Source: Marinobacter alexandrii | GTDB taxonomy: Bacteria; Bacteroidota; Bacteroidia; Cytophagales; Cyclobacteriaceae | Assembly: GCA_039984955.1 (NCBI GenBank) | Contig: JBDWTN010000007.1 | Span: forward strand, 744,001-808,000 | Direction of reading: 5' to 3' | Length of the DNA: 64,000 nt | Shown: in pieces, positions 8,199 to 16,855 of the stretch | Numbering within the stretch: the stretch's first letter is position 1 | Layout of the letters: every line of letters starts with the position of its first letter | Notes under the pieces: model-generated | Seen by the model: only the letters and a program-made list of their open reading frames with translations | Database searches by the model: none | What the model was told of the DNA's origin: nothing | Program-made: the position numbers and the translations under genes

Positions 8199-8897
8199 TT
8201 ACATGTTATTATTAATATAATTCACTACTTGCTTAAGGTCAGCTTCATCTTTAACATTCCACCTATTAGACTTAATTGTCTCTTTGATTCCTGAATATTT
8301 TGAATTCAATAGCTCTATAATCTTCTTTTTGGAAGTAGGTAAAAGTGTTGGGACTCGGTTACTCATGATATAGTACTCGGATTTCCTCTCTAACCTTGGC
8401 TCTTTAGCTCCTACATCTAATGCAGGATTGTAACCAGCTTCAAATCTTTCGAAGGTATAATATTTTAAAAGGTTAGCATCACCTTCATTAAGCACTTCAT
8501 AAGCTCCTATAGGATAGCTTGTTGGTTGCTCGAAAGCATTATTGGTAATGATAAAAACATTTTCGCCATCGCCTCTTGGAGATTTAAAATTCAACGACTC
8601 AATAAAATTTCCTTCTAAAACCTTTAATGCAGTTCCGTCTTTGATCTCAATCTGATGGTTCAGAATATCATATCGAATAGGATTTTCAAATGCTCCTAAA
8701 TCATTGCGAATAATAAAAGTGGCAGGCACCCAATTTTCAAAAAGATAAAGCGCGTTGAGAGCTGGGGCTTTATCTGGTTGAATCTGCTCCACGATACCAC
8801 CAACGGCAGTATTTACATTGATTACTCCTGTAGGATAGCGCATTTGACCCGAAACAGAAATTGATAACCCGATCAATAGAAAATAAATTAGTCTCAT
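8199..8897 (-). CDS. Secreted protein of unknown function
   Basis: This 232-residue protein has a clear signal peptide (cleavage near ISVSGQ, residue 18) and no membrane segment after it. I do not recognise a named family. The body alternates short strands with repeated pattern elements (WVPATF, IRYDILNHQIEIKDG, VLEGNFIESLNF). The last 40 residues are Lys/Asn-rich and helical (KKKIIELLNSKYSGIKE). It is the first gene of a two-gene unit with the M28 peptidase, and sits downstream of the SusCD operon behind a terminator. Confidence 0.75.
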   Translation of the reverse strand: MRLIYFLLIGLSISVSGQMRYPTGVINVNTAVGGIVEQIQPDKAPALNALYLFENWVPATFIIRNDLGAFENPIRYDILNHQIEIKDGTALKVLEGNFIESLNFKSPRGDGENVFIITNNAFEQPTSYPIGAYEVLNEGDANLLKYYTFERFEAGYNPALDVGAKEPRLERKSEYYIMSNRVPTLLPTSKKKIIELLNSKYSGIKETIKSNRWNVKDEADLKQVVNYINNNM

Positions 8898-8912
8898 AGT
8901 AAAGTTGAATTA

Positions 8913-8945
8913 TAAAAAAAGCCTGAATAATTACATTCAGGCTTT
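8913..8945 (-). terminator. Intrinsic terminator of the SusCD operon
   Basis: Arms at 8918-8928 and 8935-8945 form an 11-bp stem with a 6-base loop. On the minus strand the stem is followed by a run of seven T (plus-strand A 8914-8920, partly in the stem). It ends the susC-susD-lipoprotein transcript before the next minus-strand pair. Confidence 0.85.
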
Positions 8946-8969
8946 AAGTTAATCAATATGTTAAAATAA

Positions 8970-10139
8970 TTATTCGGGTTGCGCTTGAACTTTATAGTCA
9001 AATGTTACTTCACTGGTAACACCTCCACCTGCTTTCACAATGCTTCCCAATTGAATAGCTGCATATCTTCTATTATCAGCAGCTGGTGCTCCTGACTGAG
9101 GAATGTCACCCAATTGAATTAAGATTATTGCATTCGTATTCAATGATTCAATATCTGACACTGTAGCAGAAGCTATACCTGCAGCATATGCATCTCTGAC
9201 TGACTCGTAAGTGGCCGAAGAGAAGCCGAATGTTTCATCTGCAACAACGAACATCGTACTACTTCCTGCTCCAGAAGCAAGATCAAGTTCACCTGCATTT
9301 AGTAAAAGTTGAATATCAGCTGAGTCAGCATCAGTCGCTAGTACTTCATCAGATATAAACTTTAACGCTTTGAAGTTATATGCGTTTCTTAGCGAATCAG
9401 TAACACCTGTTGATATCGCATAATCAGGTGTCCTTAAAGTAACCGTTCCCGACTCGGAAAGATCAACATCTGTTACAACTAAAAATCCAGATATTGAATC
9501 TAGAAGGCTACCAGAAGATACTTCAAGCTTATAATATATGGAATCTCCAATATCATAAGTAGTATTAACCGCTACAAATGTTAAGCTATCCTCTAATGTA
9601 AGCGCATCATTTGTATTTGAATTATCTGCAGTTGCACTGTAGTTTGATTCTGAACCTATCTTAAAAAAGATGTCATAGGAATCAATAATACCATTCTCCG
9701 TCTCCGCTGAAAAAACAATACTAAAAGTCGAATCCAATTTCGCTTCCGTAGATGTTGTTTCTTCAAAAGATGCCGGATTACCAATAGAAAGTGCAAGCAA
9801 TTTTTGCGTCTCGCCATCGCTGAAAATCAATGTTTCGGAATCTGGATTGCCAAGTTCCGCCAGAGTCCTGGTAAATGTACCAGCTCCGCCAGCCATGGCT
9901 ACCGTACCAAAATCTCCACCATCTCCAGTTACTGTTAAAGATGCAGCGTCCCCACTAGATCTGACATCCATAGTCACAACATCCAATGTTGTAAAAGAAG
10001 CTGAAAAAGCAGGGTGGTCAGGGAATGTGATTTTATTATCCGCTTCTTGGAAGCCTAACAAATCATCATTTTCCTCACACGAAATAATCATTAGCACCGC
10101 TAGCGATGCTAGTAATAAGTTTTTATATCTATTAATCAT
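8970..10139 (-). CDS. Surface lipoprotein of the SusCD operon, substrate-binding candidate
   Basis: The protein has 389 residues with a lipobox (IISC, Cys about 21). The rest is acidic and rich in Ser, Thr, Asp and Gly, which suggests stacked beta-sandwich domains. I do not recognise a named family. In SusCD loci, the lipoproteins after susD are often surface-exposed substrate-binding proteins of the SusE/SusF kind, and that is the inferred role. The frame can be extended to a TTG at 10157, but the ATG at 10139 gives a standard lipoprotein signal (MINRYKNLLLASLAV). It starts 22 bases after the susD stop and precedes a terminator. Confidence 0.75.
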   Translation of the reverse strand: MINRYKNLLLASLAVLMIISCEENDDLLGFQEADNKITFPDHPAFSASFTTLDVVTMDVRSSGDAASLTVTGDGGDFGTVAMAGGAGTFTRTLAELGNPDSETLIFSDGETQKLLALSIGNPASFEETTSTEAKLDSTFSIVFSAETENGIIDSYDIFFKIGSESNYSATADNSNTNDALTLEDSLTFVAVNTTYDIGDSIYYKLEVSSGSLLDSISGFLVVTDVDLSESGTVTLRTPDYAISTGVTDSLRNAYNFKALKFISDEVLATDADSADIQLLLNAGELDLASGAGSSTMFVVADETFGFSSATYESVRDAYAAGIASATVSDIESLNTNAIILIQLGDIPQSGAPAADNRRYAAIQLGSIVKAGGGVTSEVTFDYKVQAQPE

Positions 10140-10161
10140 AATAAATTTGATTATCAATTAA

Positions 10162-11535
10162 TTATTGAAAAACCCACAAAGCTTGATCCATTAAATCACT
10201 ATTCTGATTCTCAATTGCTGCATTTACATTGTCAGTATTTAAGTTTTTCTCAGAGTTAGGATAAATAAACCTTCGTGGAATACCATTGTGTGGATTTAGG
10301 CCTTGGTTACCATCAACATTTGGAGTAATTGCAGGAAAGCCAGTTCTTCTATAATCATCCCAAGCTATGTTTTGCGGATATAGAGCTTTGTACTTCTCTC
10401 CTATAATAGCTGCAAGGTCTGAACCAGTGATTCCTAATAGATAGTTATCTCTATCTTCAGCACTTACACCCATATCATTCATGTTTGCAGCAATACCATC
10501 CTTAACAGCTGCTAGAACAGCAGCATCAGAACCGCCAGTCATTCTCAATGCCTCTGCTTCAATAAATTTCAACTCAGCATAATTGATAATCACTGTAGGA
10601 GCATCTTGTTTCCCCCAAAAAGTAGTTGGGGCAAAACCAGCAGTACTACCAGGTTCGCGTATCAACGCAAGTCTTGGATCACCGGACATTTGTCCCATGA
10701 AATAGCCAGTTAAAACCATCGTATTACTACGATCTCTGTGAAACTGATTCAAAGGGTTCGCTCCATTAGCTGATGCATCAAAAACTAGATACGCATTGTC
10801 ATCATTTGATGTGAATGCATTACCCACAGCAGTCAAAGCAGCTGTGTAATTCGTTGCTCCTTTTGCCGACATCATCAATCGATACCTAGCTTCTAAAGCC
10901 CAAGCTGTTGCAAGCCAAGCATCATTATCTCCTCCGAAGATCAAGTCATCCGAAGTAGGCACAATGTCGCCACCATCAGTTGCTAAATCTGTTCTCGCCT
11001 CTGCAAGTAAAGCGAAAACCGTGTTCATGATAGTTTCCTGATCGTCATACGCAGGAGAAAGTACGCCATCTTCTCCTTGAAAAGCATTCGAGTAAGGAAT
11101 ATCTCCAAAGAAAGATGTAGCTAGACCCAAGCTATTCGCCATAAGTACCTTGGCAATGCCACTATAATAAGGAGCATTCTGATCAGGTGCTTGTTTAATG
11201 ATAAGGTCTAGATCCTTCATTGCTCCTCCATAAAACCCTGTTCTCCAAAGGTTATTGAAAGTAATATCAGGCATTAGATAGCTGGTATAACCCAACTGCT
11301 GAGCATCAGTGCCTTCAAAATATTGCATGATAATACCAGGGTTTCTCGAAGCAATAGCTCCATTATTAAACCCTACCTGAGCAATTGCCGAAGGTAGTAC
11401 AAGATTCAAATTCACTTCAGCTAGATTTTGAGGATCAATATTGGTATCTCCAAAATCACAAGAAGGAACAATAACGAGTGTAGCAAGCAATAGCGCTACT
11501 ATATTGATTTTAAATTTTCTCATTTTTCTATTCAT
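10162..11535 (-). CDS. SusD/RagB family outer-membrane lipoprotein
   Basis: This 457-residue surface lipoprotein caps the SusC pore and binds its nutrient substrate. A lipobox is seen at VPSC (Cys26). The helical tetratricopeptide-like body includes GIAKVLMANSLGLATSFFGDIPYS, where SusD proteins have their conserved 'D.fGdiPys' helix end, and a C-terminal region ending in the usual IRRxxYP-like stretch (PRRFIYPNSE). It starts eight bases after the susC stop. The sequence suggests the SusD-like 2 subgroup. The substrate cannot be stated from sequence. Confidence 0.9.
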   Translation of the reverse strand: MNRKMRKFKINIVALLLATLVIVPSCDFGDTNIDPQNLAEVNLNLVLPSAIAQVGFNNGAIASRNPGIIMQYFEGTDAQQLGYTSYLMPDITFNNLWRTGFYGGAMKDLDLIIKQAPDQNAPYYSGIAKVLMANSLGLATSFFGDIPYSNAFQGEDGVLSPAYDDQETIMNTVFALLAEARTDLATDGGDIVPTSDDLIFGGDNDAWLATAWALEARYRLMMSAKGATNYTAALTAVGNAFTSNDDNAYLVFDASANGANPLNQFHRDRSNTMVLTGYFMGQMSGDPRLALIREPGSTAGFAPTTFWGKQDAPTVIINYAELKFIEAEALRMTGGSDAAVLAAVKDGIAANMNDMGVSAEDRDNYLLGITGSDLAAIIGEKYKALYPQNIAWDDYRRTGFPAITPNVDGNQGLNPHNGIPRRFIYPNSEKNLNTDNVNAAIENQNSDLMDQALWVFQ

Positions 11536-11543
11536 TTAAAAAA

Positions 11544-14500
11544 TTACAGACCAAGTCGAAGTTTAAATGTATAGCCTTTGGTATTTGGACTATTGAAATA
11601 ATCCAATCCAAATCCATTAGAAGCTCCAGTAAGGTTAGTCTCCGGATCAATACCTTCATAAGATGTACTTAACCATAGATTTCTACCTACAGCAGAAAAC
11701 GAAGCTGATTTGAATGGTGTTTTATCCAAAATAGACTTAGGCAGATTATACGTTAGAGAAACTTCTCTCAACCTCACCCAAGAAGCATCTTGAACATTTG
11801 ACTCACCCAGACCACCAAAACCGTAACGAACATATCTATAAGCACCTATGCCTTGAGCTTCATTGGCAAAATCAGTCTGAACATTATTGGAAGAACCTCC
11901 TACCTGTACTCCATCTTCATTGTCAAGAGATGCATCTCTTAGCACTCCATTAAAGACAACTCCCGTGAGGTCTCTTGTATCTGCAGACTTCTTGGAGGTT
12001 CCGAAATAGTTAGCAATACCCGCTGTTCCATTCCATACATCTCCACCTTGTCTAATATCTAAAAGAGCAGAAACAGTGAAGTTTTTATAATTGAATGAAT
12101 TTCTGATGCCCATGACAAAATCAGGGTTCGGATCTCCAATTACTCCTGCATTAGCATCCTGAAGTGGGTATCCTGTTGCTGGATCGATTAGGATTTGTCC
12201 TTGATCATTCCTTTGGAATTTCGCCCCAAAGATAGCTCCAAACGGCTCTCCCGCTATTGCACGAGATGAAGTACTCGTAAATCCAGCTAAGAATATATTG
12301 TCAATTCCTGGTGCTAATTCCTCTACTACAGATTTGTAATGAGTGAAATTAACTGTCGCATCCCATGAGAAATCTCCTGACTTATACGGAGTTCCCGTTA
12401 GAACTGCCTCTATACCTTCATTCGAAACTAAACCTGCGTTTGTAATAGTCGAAAGAAATCCAGAAGCTGCTGATACTGTCACAGGTATGATTTGATCTAC
12501 AGTTTCAGAGTTGTAATAAGTTAAGTCTAAACCAACTCTTCCGCCAAGTAACTTAACATCCACTCCAAATTCATACGTTGAAGTAAGCTCTGGCTTAAGT
12601 ATATTATTACCAAGCGTACCATTCTGTTCAAATGCATTCACCCCATTGAAAGGGAAAGATGTACCTGTAACGAATCCATCGCCTCCAACAAATCCTTGAG
12701 CAAAGTAGCTAAGCGTTGAGTAAACAGGGGCATCATTACCCACTTGACCCCAACTAGCACGAACTTTCAAATACGTATCAGATAAGTTCAAAGCTTCACT
12801 GGCAACAAAACCTAAAGCGACTGATGGATAGAAGAATGAGTTGTCATTCTCTGGAAGTGTAGAAGACCAGTCATTTCTACCTGTAAAGTTCAAGAACAAC
12901 ATGTCTCTATAGCCAACTCTAAAATCAGCATAAATACCCATAAGCTCACGTTCAACTGGGTTGTAAGAAGCAATTACATCAGATGCATTAGATATGTTGA
13001 TAAAATCTAAAGAGGCCAATGTATTTCCCGTTGTGATGTTATCCGTACTCTTAGCACTATAGTAATTATGACCTGCAAGTGCATTCAATGTGATGTCTCC
13101 ATTATTGAATGTCTTATCATAAGTCACAATAAAATCAGAGTTCAAATTGGTCGCATTAATTTCACGATTTACTACTGACCCAGGGTTCCATTCAGTGGAT
13201 AGGTCATTATTCTGAACTTTTTCAATAAAAGCTACTCTGCTATCTATATAGTTGTCAACACCAAATTTATATTGAACATTAAGCCCTGGAGTAATTTCAT
13301 AGTTTAAAGCTGTGTAGCCAATGATTCTATTTACATTATCCTCCGTGAAATTCTTATTCACTACCCAATAAGGGTTATCATAAATACCATCACGGTAACT
13401 TCTTTGTCCTCCATTAGGATACTGATATGCAGCTTGAAAATCTGCAGCATCTTGTCCTGTTTTACCCAATCCAATATCGAACGAAGGAGTATTTCTAACC
13501 AGACCAAGCATAATACCTCTTAGGTTAGAACCTCGCTGCATTCTGATACCGCCTGAGTTTGCATAATTAGCTGACATACTAACAGTCAATTTCTCCGTAA
13601 GCTCCGTAGAAATATTTGCTCTGAAAGTCGCTCTTTCGAAGAGCGAATTTGGTACCACTCCTTTTTGATTCAAATATCCTGCAGATAAATAGTAAGTAGT
13701 GCCTGATGTACCACCACGGACACTCACGTTATTATCTGTCGTTACACCCGTATCGAAAAAGTCGTAACTATCATAACCTTGTGCAGGAGTTCCATTTCCT
13801 TCGCCTGTAGCCACCAGGCTACCTCTTGGATCAAAAGGATATGTAGCATCGCCATCATATTCTAAATCAGCAATTCTTGGACCCCAGCTAAACCCTTCGA
13901 ATGTTTCAGGTCCTCTGTAACCTCCGTCTCTACCTTGAGCATAAGTTCTTTGAAGTGGTAACGTCTTGTTCACTTCTGTAAATTCAACCGACGAAGAAAT
14001 GCTTATTGAAGGCGCAGAATTTTTCTTTCCACTCTTTGTTGTAACAACAATAGCTCCATTAGCAGCTCTAATACCATAAAGTGCTGTAGCAGATGGTCCT
14101 TTAAGAACTGTTAGGCTCGCAATGTCATTGGGATTAAGATCAATCGCTCTGTTTGATTGAGAAACACCACCTGTTCCATTACCCGCTTCCGAGTTATTTA
14201 TAGGTATGCCATCTACAACGAAAAGCGGAGAGTTACTCCCACTAATAGAAGTATTTCCACGAATCCTGATGTTTGCAGAAGCACCAGGTGATCCAGAAGA
14301 ACTAATAACGGTCACACCAGCAGCTTTGCCGTTTAATGCATTCACCAGATTAGTTTCTTGTGTGTTGGCTAATTCATCTCCACCAACATTCTGGACAGAA
14401 TATCCAAGTGCTCGCTTGTTTGATTCAATACCAATCGCTGTTACAACAACTTCTTGAAGTTCTATTGCTCCGGCCATGGATAAATCGATGGTTGATCTAG

Positions 14501-14750
14501 CACCAACTTGAACTTCCTGAGTATCAAAACCAACATAAGAAAATACCAATGTTGCTCCGTCCTCAACGGAAATTCTGTAGTTACCATCTAGGTCTGTGGT
14601 AACACCAGTTGTTGTGCCTTTGATCACAACATTCACTCCAGGCAAAGATTCACCAGCATCATCGGTGACTTTTCCTGAAACTGTTCTTTGTGCTATCAAA
14701 CTCGTGATAGCAAAAAAGAACACAGTAGTAAGTAGTAAAATCCTCTTCAT
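11544..14750 (-). CDS. SusC/RagA family TonB-linked outer-membrane transporter
   Basis: This 1068-residue TonB-dependent pore has a signal peptide (MKRILLLTTVFFFAITSLIAQ). A carboxypeptidase-regulatory-like domain (about 22-95, VSGKVTDDAGESLPGVNV) is followed by the SusC-specific lead LQEVVVTAIGI. The plug (about 100-235) carries the family signature region IRIRGNTSISGSNSPLFVVDG, and the 22-strand barrel ends in an aromatic C-terminus (YTFKLRLGL). With the SusD protein it imports large nutrients across the outer membrane using TonB energy. It is the first gene of the operon. No regulator (ECF sigma/anti-sigma or hybrid sensor) is adjacent, so control is not evident. Confidence 0.95.
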   Translation of the reverse strand: MKRILLLTTVFFFAITSLIAQRTVSGKVTDDAGESLPGVNVVIKGTTTGVTTDLDGNYRISVEDGATLVFSYVGFDTQEVQVGARSTIDLSMAGAIELQEVVVTAIGIESNKRALGYSVQNVGGDELANTQETNLVNALNGKAAGVTVISSSGSPGASANIRIRGNTSISGSNSPLFVVDGIPINNSEAGNGTGGVSQSNRAIDLNPNDIASLTVLKGPSATALYGIRAANGAIVVTTKSGKKNSAPSISISSSVEFTEVNKTLPLQRTYAQGRDGGYRGPETFEGFSWGPRIADLEYDGDATYPFDPRGSLVATGEGNGTPAQGYDSYDFFDTGVTTDNNVSVRGGTSGTTYYLSAGYLNQKGVVPNSLFERATFRANISTELTEKLTVSMSANYANSGGIRMQRGSNLRGIMLGLVRNTPSFDIGLGKTGQDAADFQAAYQYPNGGQRSYRDGIYDNPYWVVNKNFTEDNVNRIIGYTALNYEITPGLNVQYKFGVDNYIDSRVAFIEKVQNNDLSTEWNPGSVVNREINATNLNSDFIVTYDKTFNNGDITLNALAGHNYYSAKSTDNITTGNTLASLDFINISNASDVIASYNPVERELMGIYADFRVGYRDMLFLNFTGRNDWSSTLPENDNSFFYPSVALGFVASEALNLSDTYLKVRASWGQVGNDAPVYSTLSYFAQGFVGGDGFVTGTSFPFNGVNAFEQNGTLGNNILKPELTSTYEFGVDVKLLGGRVGLDLTYYNSETVDQIIPVTVSAASGFLSTITNAGLVSNEGIEAVLTGTPYKSGDFSWDATVNFTHYKSVVEELAPGIDNIFLAGFTSTSSRAIAGEPFGAIFGAKFQRNDQGQILIDPATGYPLQDANAGVIGDPNPDFVMGIRNSFNYKNFTVSALLDIRQGGDVWNGTAGIANYFGTSKKSADTRDLTGVVFNGVLRDASLDNEDGVQVGGSSNNVQTDFANEAQGIGAYRYVRYGFGGLGESNVQDASWVRLREVSLTYNLPKSILDKTPFKSASFSAVGRNLWLSTSYEGIDPETNLTGASNGFGLDYFNSPNTKGYTFKLRLGL

Positions 14751-14936
14751 ACTTTACTTTTTTGTGTTAATAATTATGTTATAAAGACTTAAAGATAAGG
14801 TAATATTCCAATCAATATCAAAAACAAAATACCATTAGAAGTAAAAACCTATAATCTTAAACTAAAAAAACTCCAGTTATCAATTCCCTTAAACAATTTG
14901 AAAAAAAAGATCCGTAGAGTTTATTCTTCAAAATGA

Positions 14937-14944
14937 TACATTTG
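14937..14944 (+). promoter_or_regulatory. -7 promoter box TACATTTG for the split transketolase genes
   Basis: An exact match to TAnnTTTG. It lies downstream of the first in-frame ATG (14933), so a transcript starting here cannot use that codon. It favours the ATG at 14966 or 14975 as the real start. No clear -33 TTG is visible. Confidence 0.4.
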
Positions 14945-14965
14945 CAGCTTTATAAACCCCAACCT

Positions 14966-15817
14966 ATGTCATCAATGCCTGATATATCTACTTTGGATAG
15001 TATTTGCTCTCAAGTTCGACGAGATATTGTTCGAATGGTTCATGCGGTAAACTCCGGTCATCCTGGAGGATCACTCGGATGTACTGAATACTTCGTTGCT
15101 TTGTACAATCACATAATGAAACATGATTCCTCCTTTAATATGGAAGGAAAGAATGAGGATGTTTTCTTCTTATCTAATGGTCATATTTCACCTGTCTTCT
15201 ATAGCACCCTTGCGAGATCTGATTATTTCGATGTTTCTGAACTATCCACCTTCAGAAAGATTGGTTCAAGGCTTCAAGGTCATCCAGCCACTGAAGAAGG
15301 GTTAGAAGGTATTCGAATAGCTTCGGGCTCCCTTGGCCAAGGCTTATCTACTGGCATTGGAGTCGCTTTAGCTAAAAAACTCAACAACGATGATAATCAT
15401 GTCTTTGTACTTATGGGAGATGGCGAGCAACAAGAGGGGCAGGTTTGGGAAGCGGCCATGTTTGCTGCTCATAATAAAGTTGACAACTTAATAGCAACTA
15501 TAGACTACAATGGTCAGCAAATAGATGGGCCGATTTCTGAAGTCAACAATCTTGGTGATATCAGAGCAAAGTATGAATCATTTGGTTGGATAGTACTGGA
15601 ATGTGATGGGAATGAGATGAAAGCTCTTATTGAAACCCTAGAAGAAGCCAAGGGTAAATCAGGAAATGGAAAGCCAATCATGATACTCATGAAAACAGAA
15701 ATGGGTAAAGGAGTTGATTTTATGGAAGGCACACATAAATGGCATGGAGTTGCTCCAAATGATGAACAACTTGCAGACGCTTTAAGCCAATTGGAAGAAA
15801 CCTTAGGAGACTATTAA
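14966..15817 (+). CDS. Transketolase, N-terminal (thiamine diphosphate-binding) subunit
   Basis: This 283-residue subunit carries the cofactor-binding half of transketolase (pentose phosphate pathway, transfer of two-carbon units). Key motifs are NSGHPGGSLG, GQGLSTGIGVA and the diphosphate-binding GDGEQQEGQVWEAAMFAAHNK ending in NLIATIDYNGQQ. It stops where the first domain of a full-length transketolase ends. The second half follows 13 bases later. The start is set at 14966 because a -7 box overlaps the longer version; MPDIST at 14975 is equally possible. Confidence 0.92.
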   Translation: MSSMPDISTLDSICSQVRRDIVRMVHAVNSGHPGGSLGCTEYFVALYNHIMKHDSSFNMEGKNEDVFFLSNGHISPVFYSTLARSDYFDVSELSTFRKIGSRLQGHPATEEGLEGIRIASGSLGQGLSTGIGVALAKKLNNDDNHVFVLMGDGEQQEGQVWEAAMFAAHNKVDNLIATIDYNGQQIDGPISEVNNLGDIRAKYESFGWIVLECDGNEMKALIETLEEAKGKSGNGKPIMILMKTEMGKGVDFMEGTHKWHGVAPNDEQLADALSQLEETLGDY

Positions 15818-15830
15818 TTACTGATCACTG

Positions 15831-16787
15831 ATGAAGACAAAATTTAACTATACAGCAAAGAAAGATACACGGTCAGGTTTTGGAGATGGGTTGCTAGAGG
15901 CGGCTAAATCCAACCCGAATGTTGTTGGATTATGTGCAGATTTGACAGGCTCTCTAAAAATGAATGCCTTCCAAAATGAATTCCCTGAAAGGTTTTTCCA
16001 AGTTGGAATTGCTGAAGCAAACATGATGGGAATTGCTGCTGGACTCGCTACTGCTGGAAAGATTCCATTTACAGGAACATTTGCCAACTTTTCTACAAGT
16101 AGAGTTTATGATCAATTAAGACAATCCATCGCATACTCTGAAAAAAATGTGAAAGTTTGTGCATCTCATGCTGGACTTACTTTGGGTGAAGATGGAGCTA
16201 CACATCAGGTTCTAGAAGATCTTGGAATGACCAAAATGCTTCCAAACTTCACAGTCATCAATCCATGTGATTATCATCAAACTAAAGCTGCAACTATGGC
16301 AATTGCTGAACATCATGGACCAGTTTATTTAAGATTTGGTCGTCCTAGCTGGCCAATGTTCATGGAAGAACAGCCATTCGAGATTGGAAAAGCCGTAACT
16401 TTAATTGAAGGTACTGATGTTTCCATTTTTGCTACGGGTCACTTAGTTTGGAAAGCCATAGAAGCTGAAGCAGTTTTAGCAGAACAAGGTATTTCTGCAG
16501 AAGTGATAAACATCCACACCATCAAACCCTTGGATGAGGGTGCCATACTTAAATCAATAGCCAAAACTGGATGTGCAGTTTCTGCTGAAGAGCATCAAAT
16601 TGCGGGGGGACTTGGAGAAAGCGTAGCGCAGACTATTGTAAGAAATGATTTAGTTCCTCAAGAATTTGTCGCAGTAAACGATCAATTTGGTGAAAGTGGG
16701 AAACCTGAGGAGTTACTTGATAAATATGGACTGGGTGTTACGGACATTGTAGAAAAAGCTAAAAAAGCGATAGCAAGAAAAAATTAG
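15831..16787 (+). CDS. Transketolase, C-terminal subunit
   Basis: This 318-residue subunit holds the pyrimidine-binding and C-terminal domains. Motifs include RSGFGDGLLEAAKSNPNVV at the start, the catalytic glutamate in FFQVGIAEANMMGIAAGLA, the SHAGLTLGEDGATHQ active-site loop and a C-terminal domain (about 190-318, VINIHTIKPLD, SAEEHQIAGGLG). It forms the active enzyme with the upstream subunit. This two-gene form is known in archaea, Thermotoga and many Bacteroidota. A strong terminator follows. Confidence 0.93.
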   Translation: MKTKFNYTAKKDTRSGFGDGLLEAAKSNPNVVGLCADLTGSLKMNAFQNEFPERFFQVGIAEANMMGIAAGLATAGKIPFTGTFANFSTSRVYDQLRQSIAYSEKNVKVCASHAGLTLGEDGATHQVLEDLGMTKMLPNFTVINPCDYHQTKAATMAIAEHHGPVYLRFGRPSWPMFMEEQPFEIGKAVTLIEGTDVSIFATGHLVWKAIEAEAVLAEQGISAEVINIHTIKPLDEGAILKSIAKTGCAVSAEEHQIAGGLGESVAQTIVRNDLVPQEFVAVNDQFGESGKPEELLDKYGLGVTDIVEKAKKAIARKN

Positions 16788-16804
16788 AATAAACAACCTT
16801 AATC

Positions 16805-16837
16805 AAAAGCCGAGATAATATTGTCTCGGCTTTTTTT
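16805..16837 (+). terminator. Intrinsic terminator of the transketolase operon
   Basis: Arms at 16805-16815 and 16824-16834 give an 11-bp stem (GC-rich centre GCCGAGA) with an 8-base loop. A seven-T run follows at 16831-16837. The next start codon is only 18 bases further on. Confidence 0.9.
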
Positions 16838-16851
16838 GTCATACATCTTTG
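16821..16851 (+). promoter_or_regulatory. Compact promoter inside and just after the terminator, for the aminotransferase gene
   Basis: TTG (16821-16823) in the terminator loop is 18 bases from TACATCTTTG (16842-16851), a -7 box with a four-base instead of a two-base spacer. The spacing between boxes is within the range reported for Flavobacteria. The G of the box lies four bases before the ATG at 16856, which implies a leaderless message. Confidence 0.35.
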
Positions 16852-16855
16852 CAAA

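Noticed and set aside
14933-14965. Longer transketolase N-subunit start at 14933
   Set aside because: A -7 promoter box overlaps it, and the extra residues are not like the family N-terminus.
14831-16787. Transketolase read as a broken gene because it is in two pieces
   Set aside because: Both parts are intact with their own start codons and a 13-base gap, and the two-subunit form is well known.
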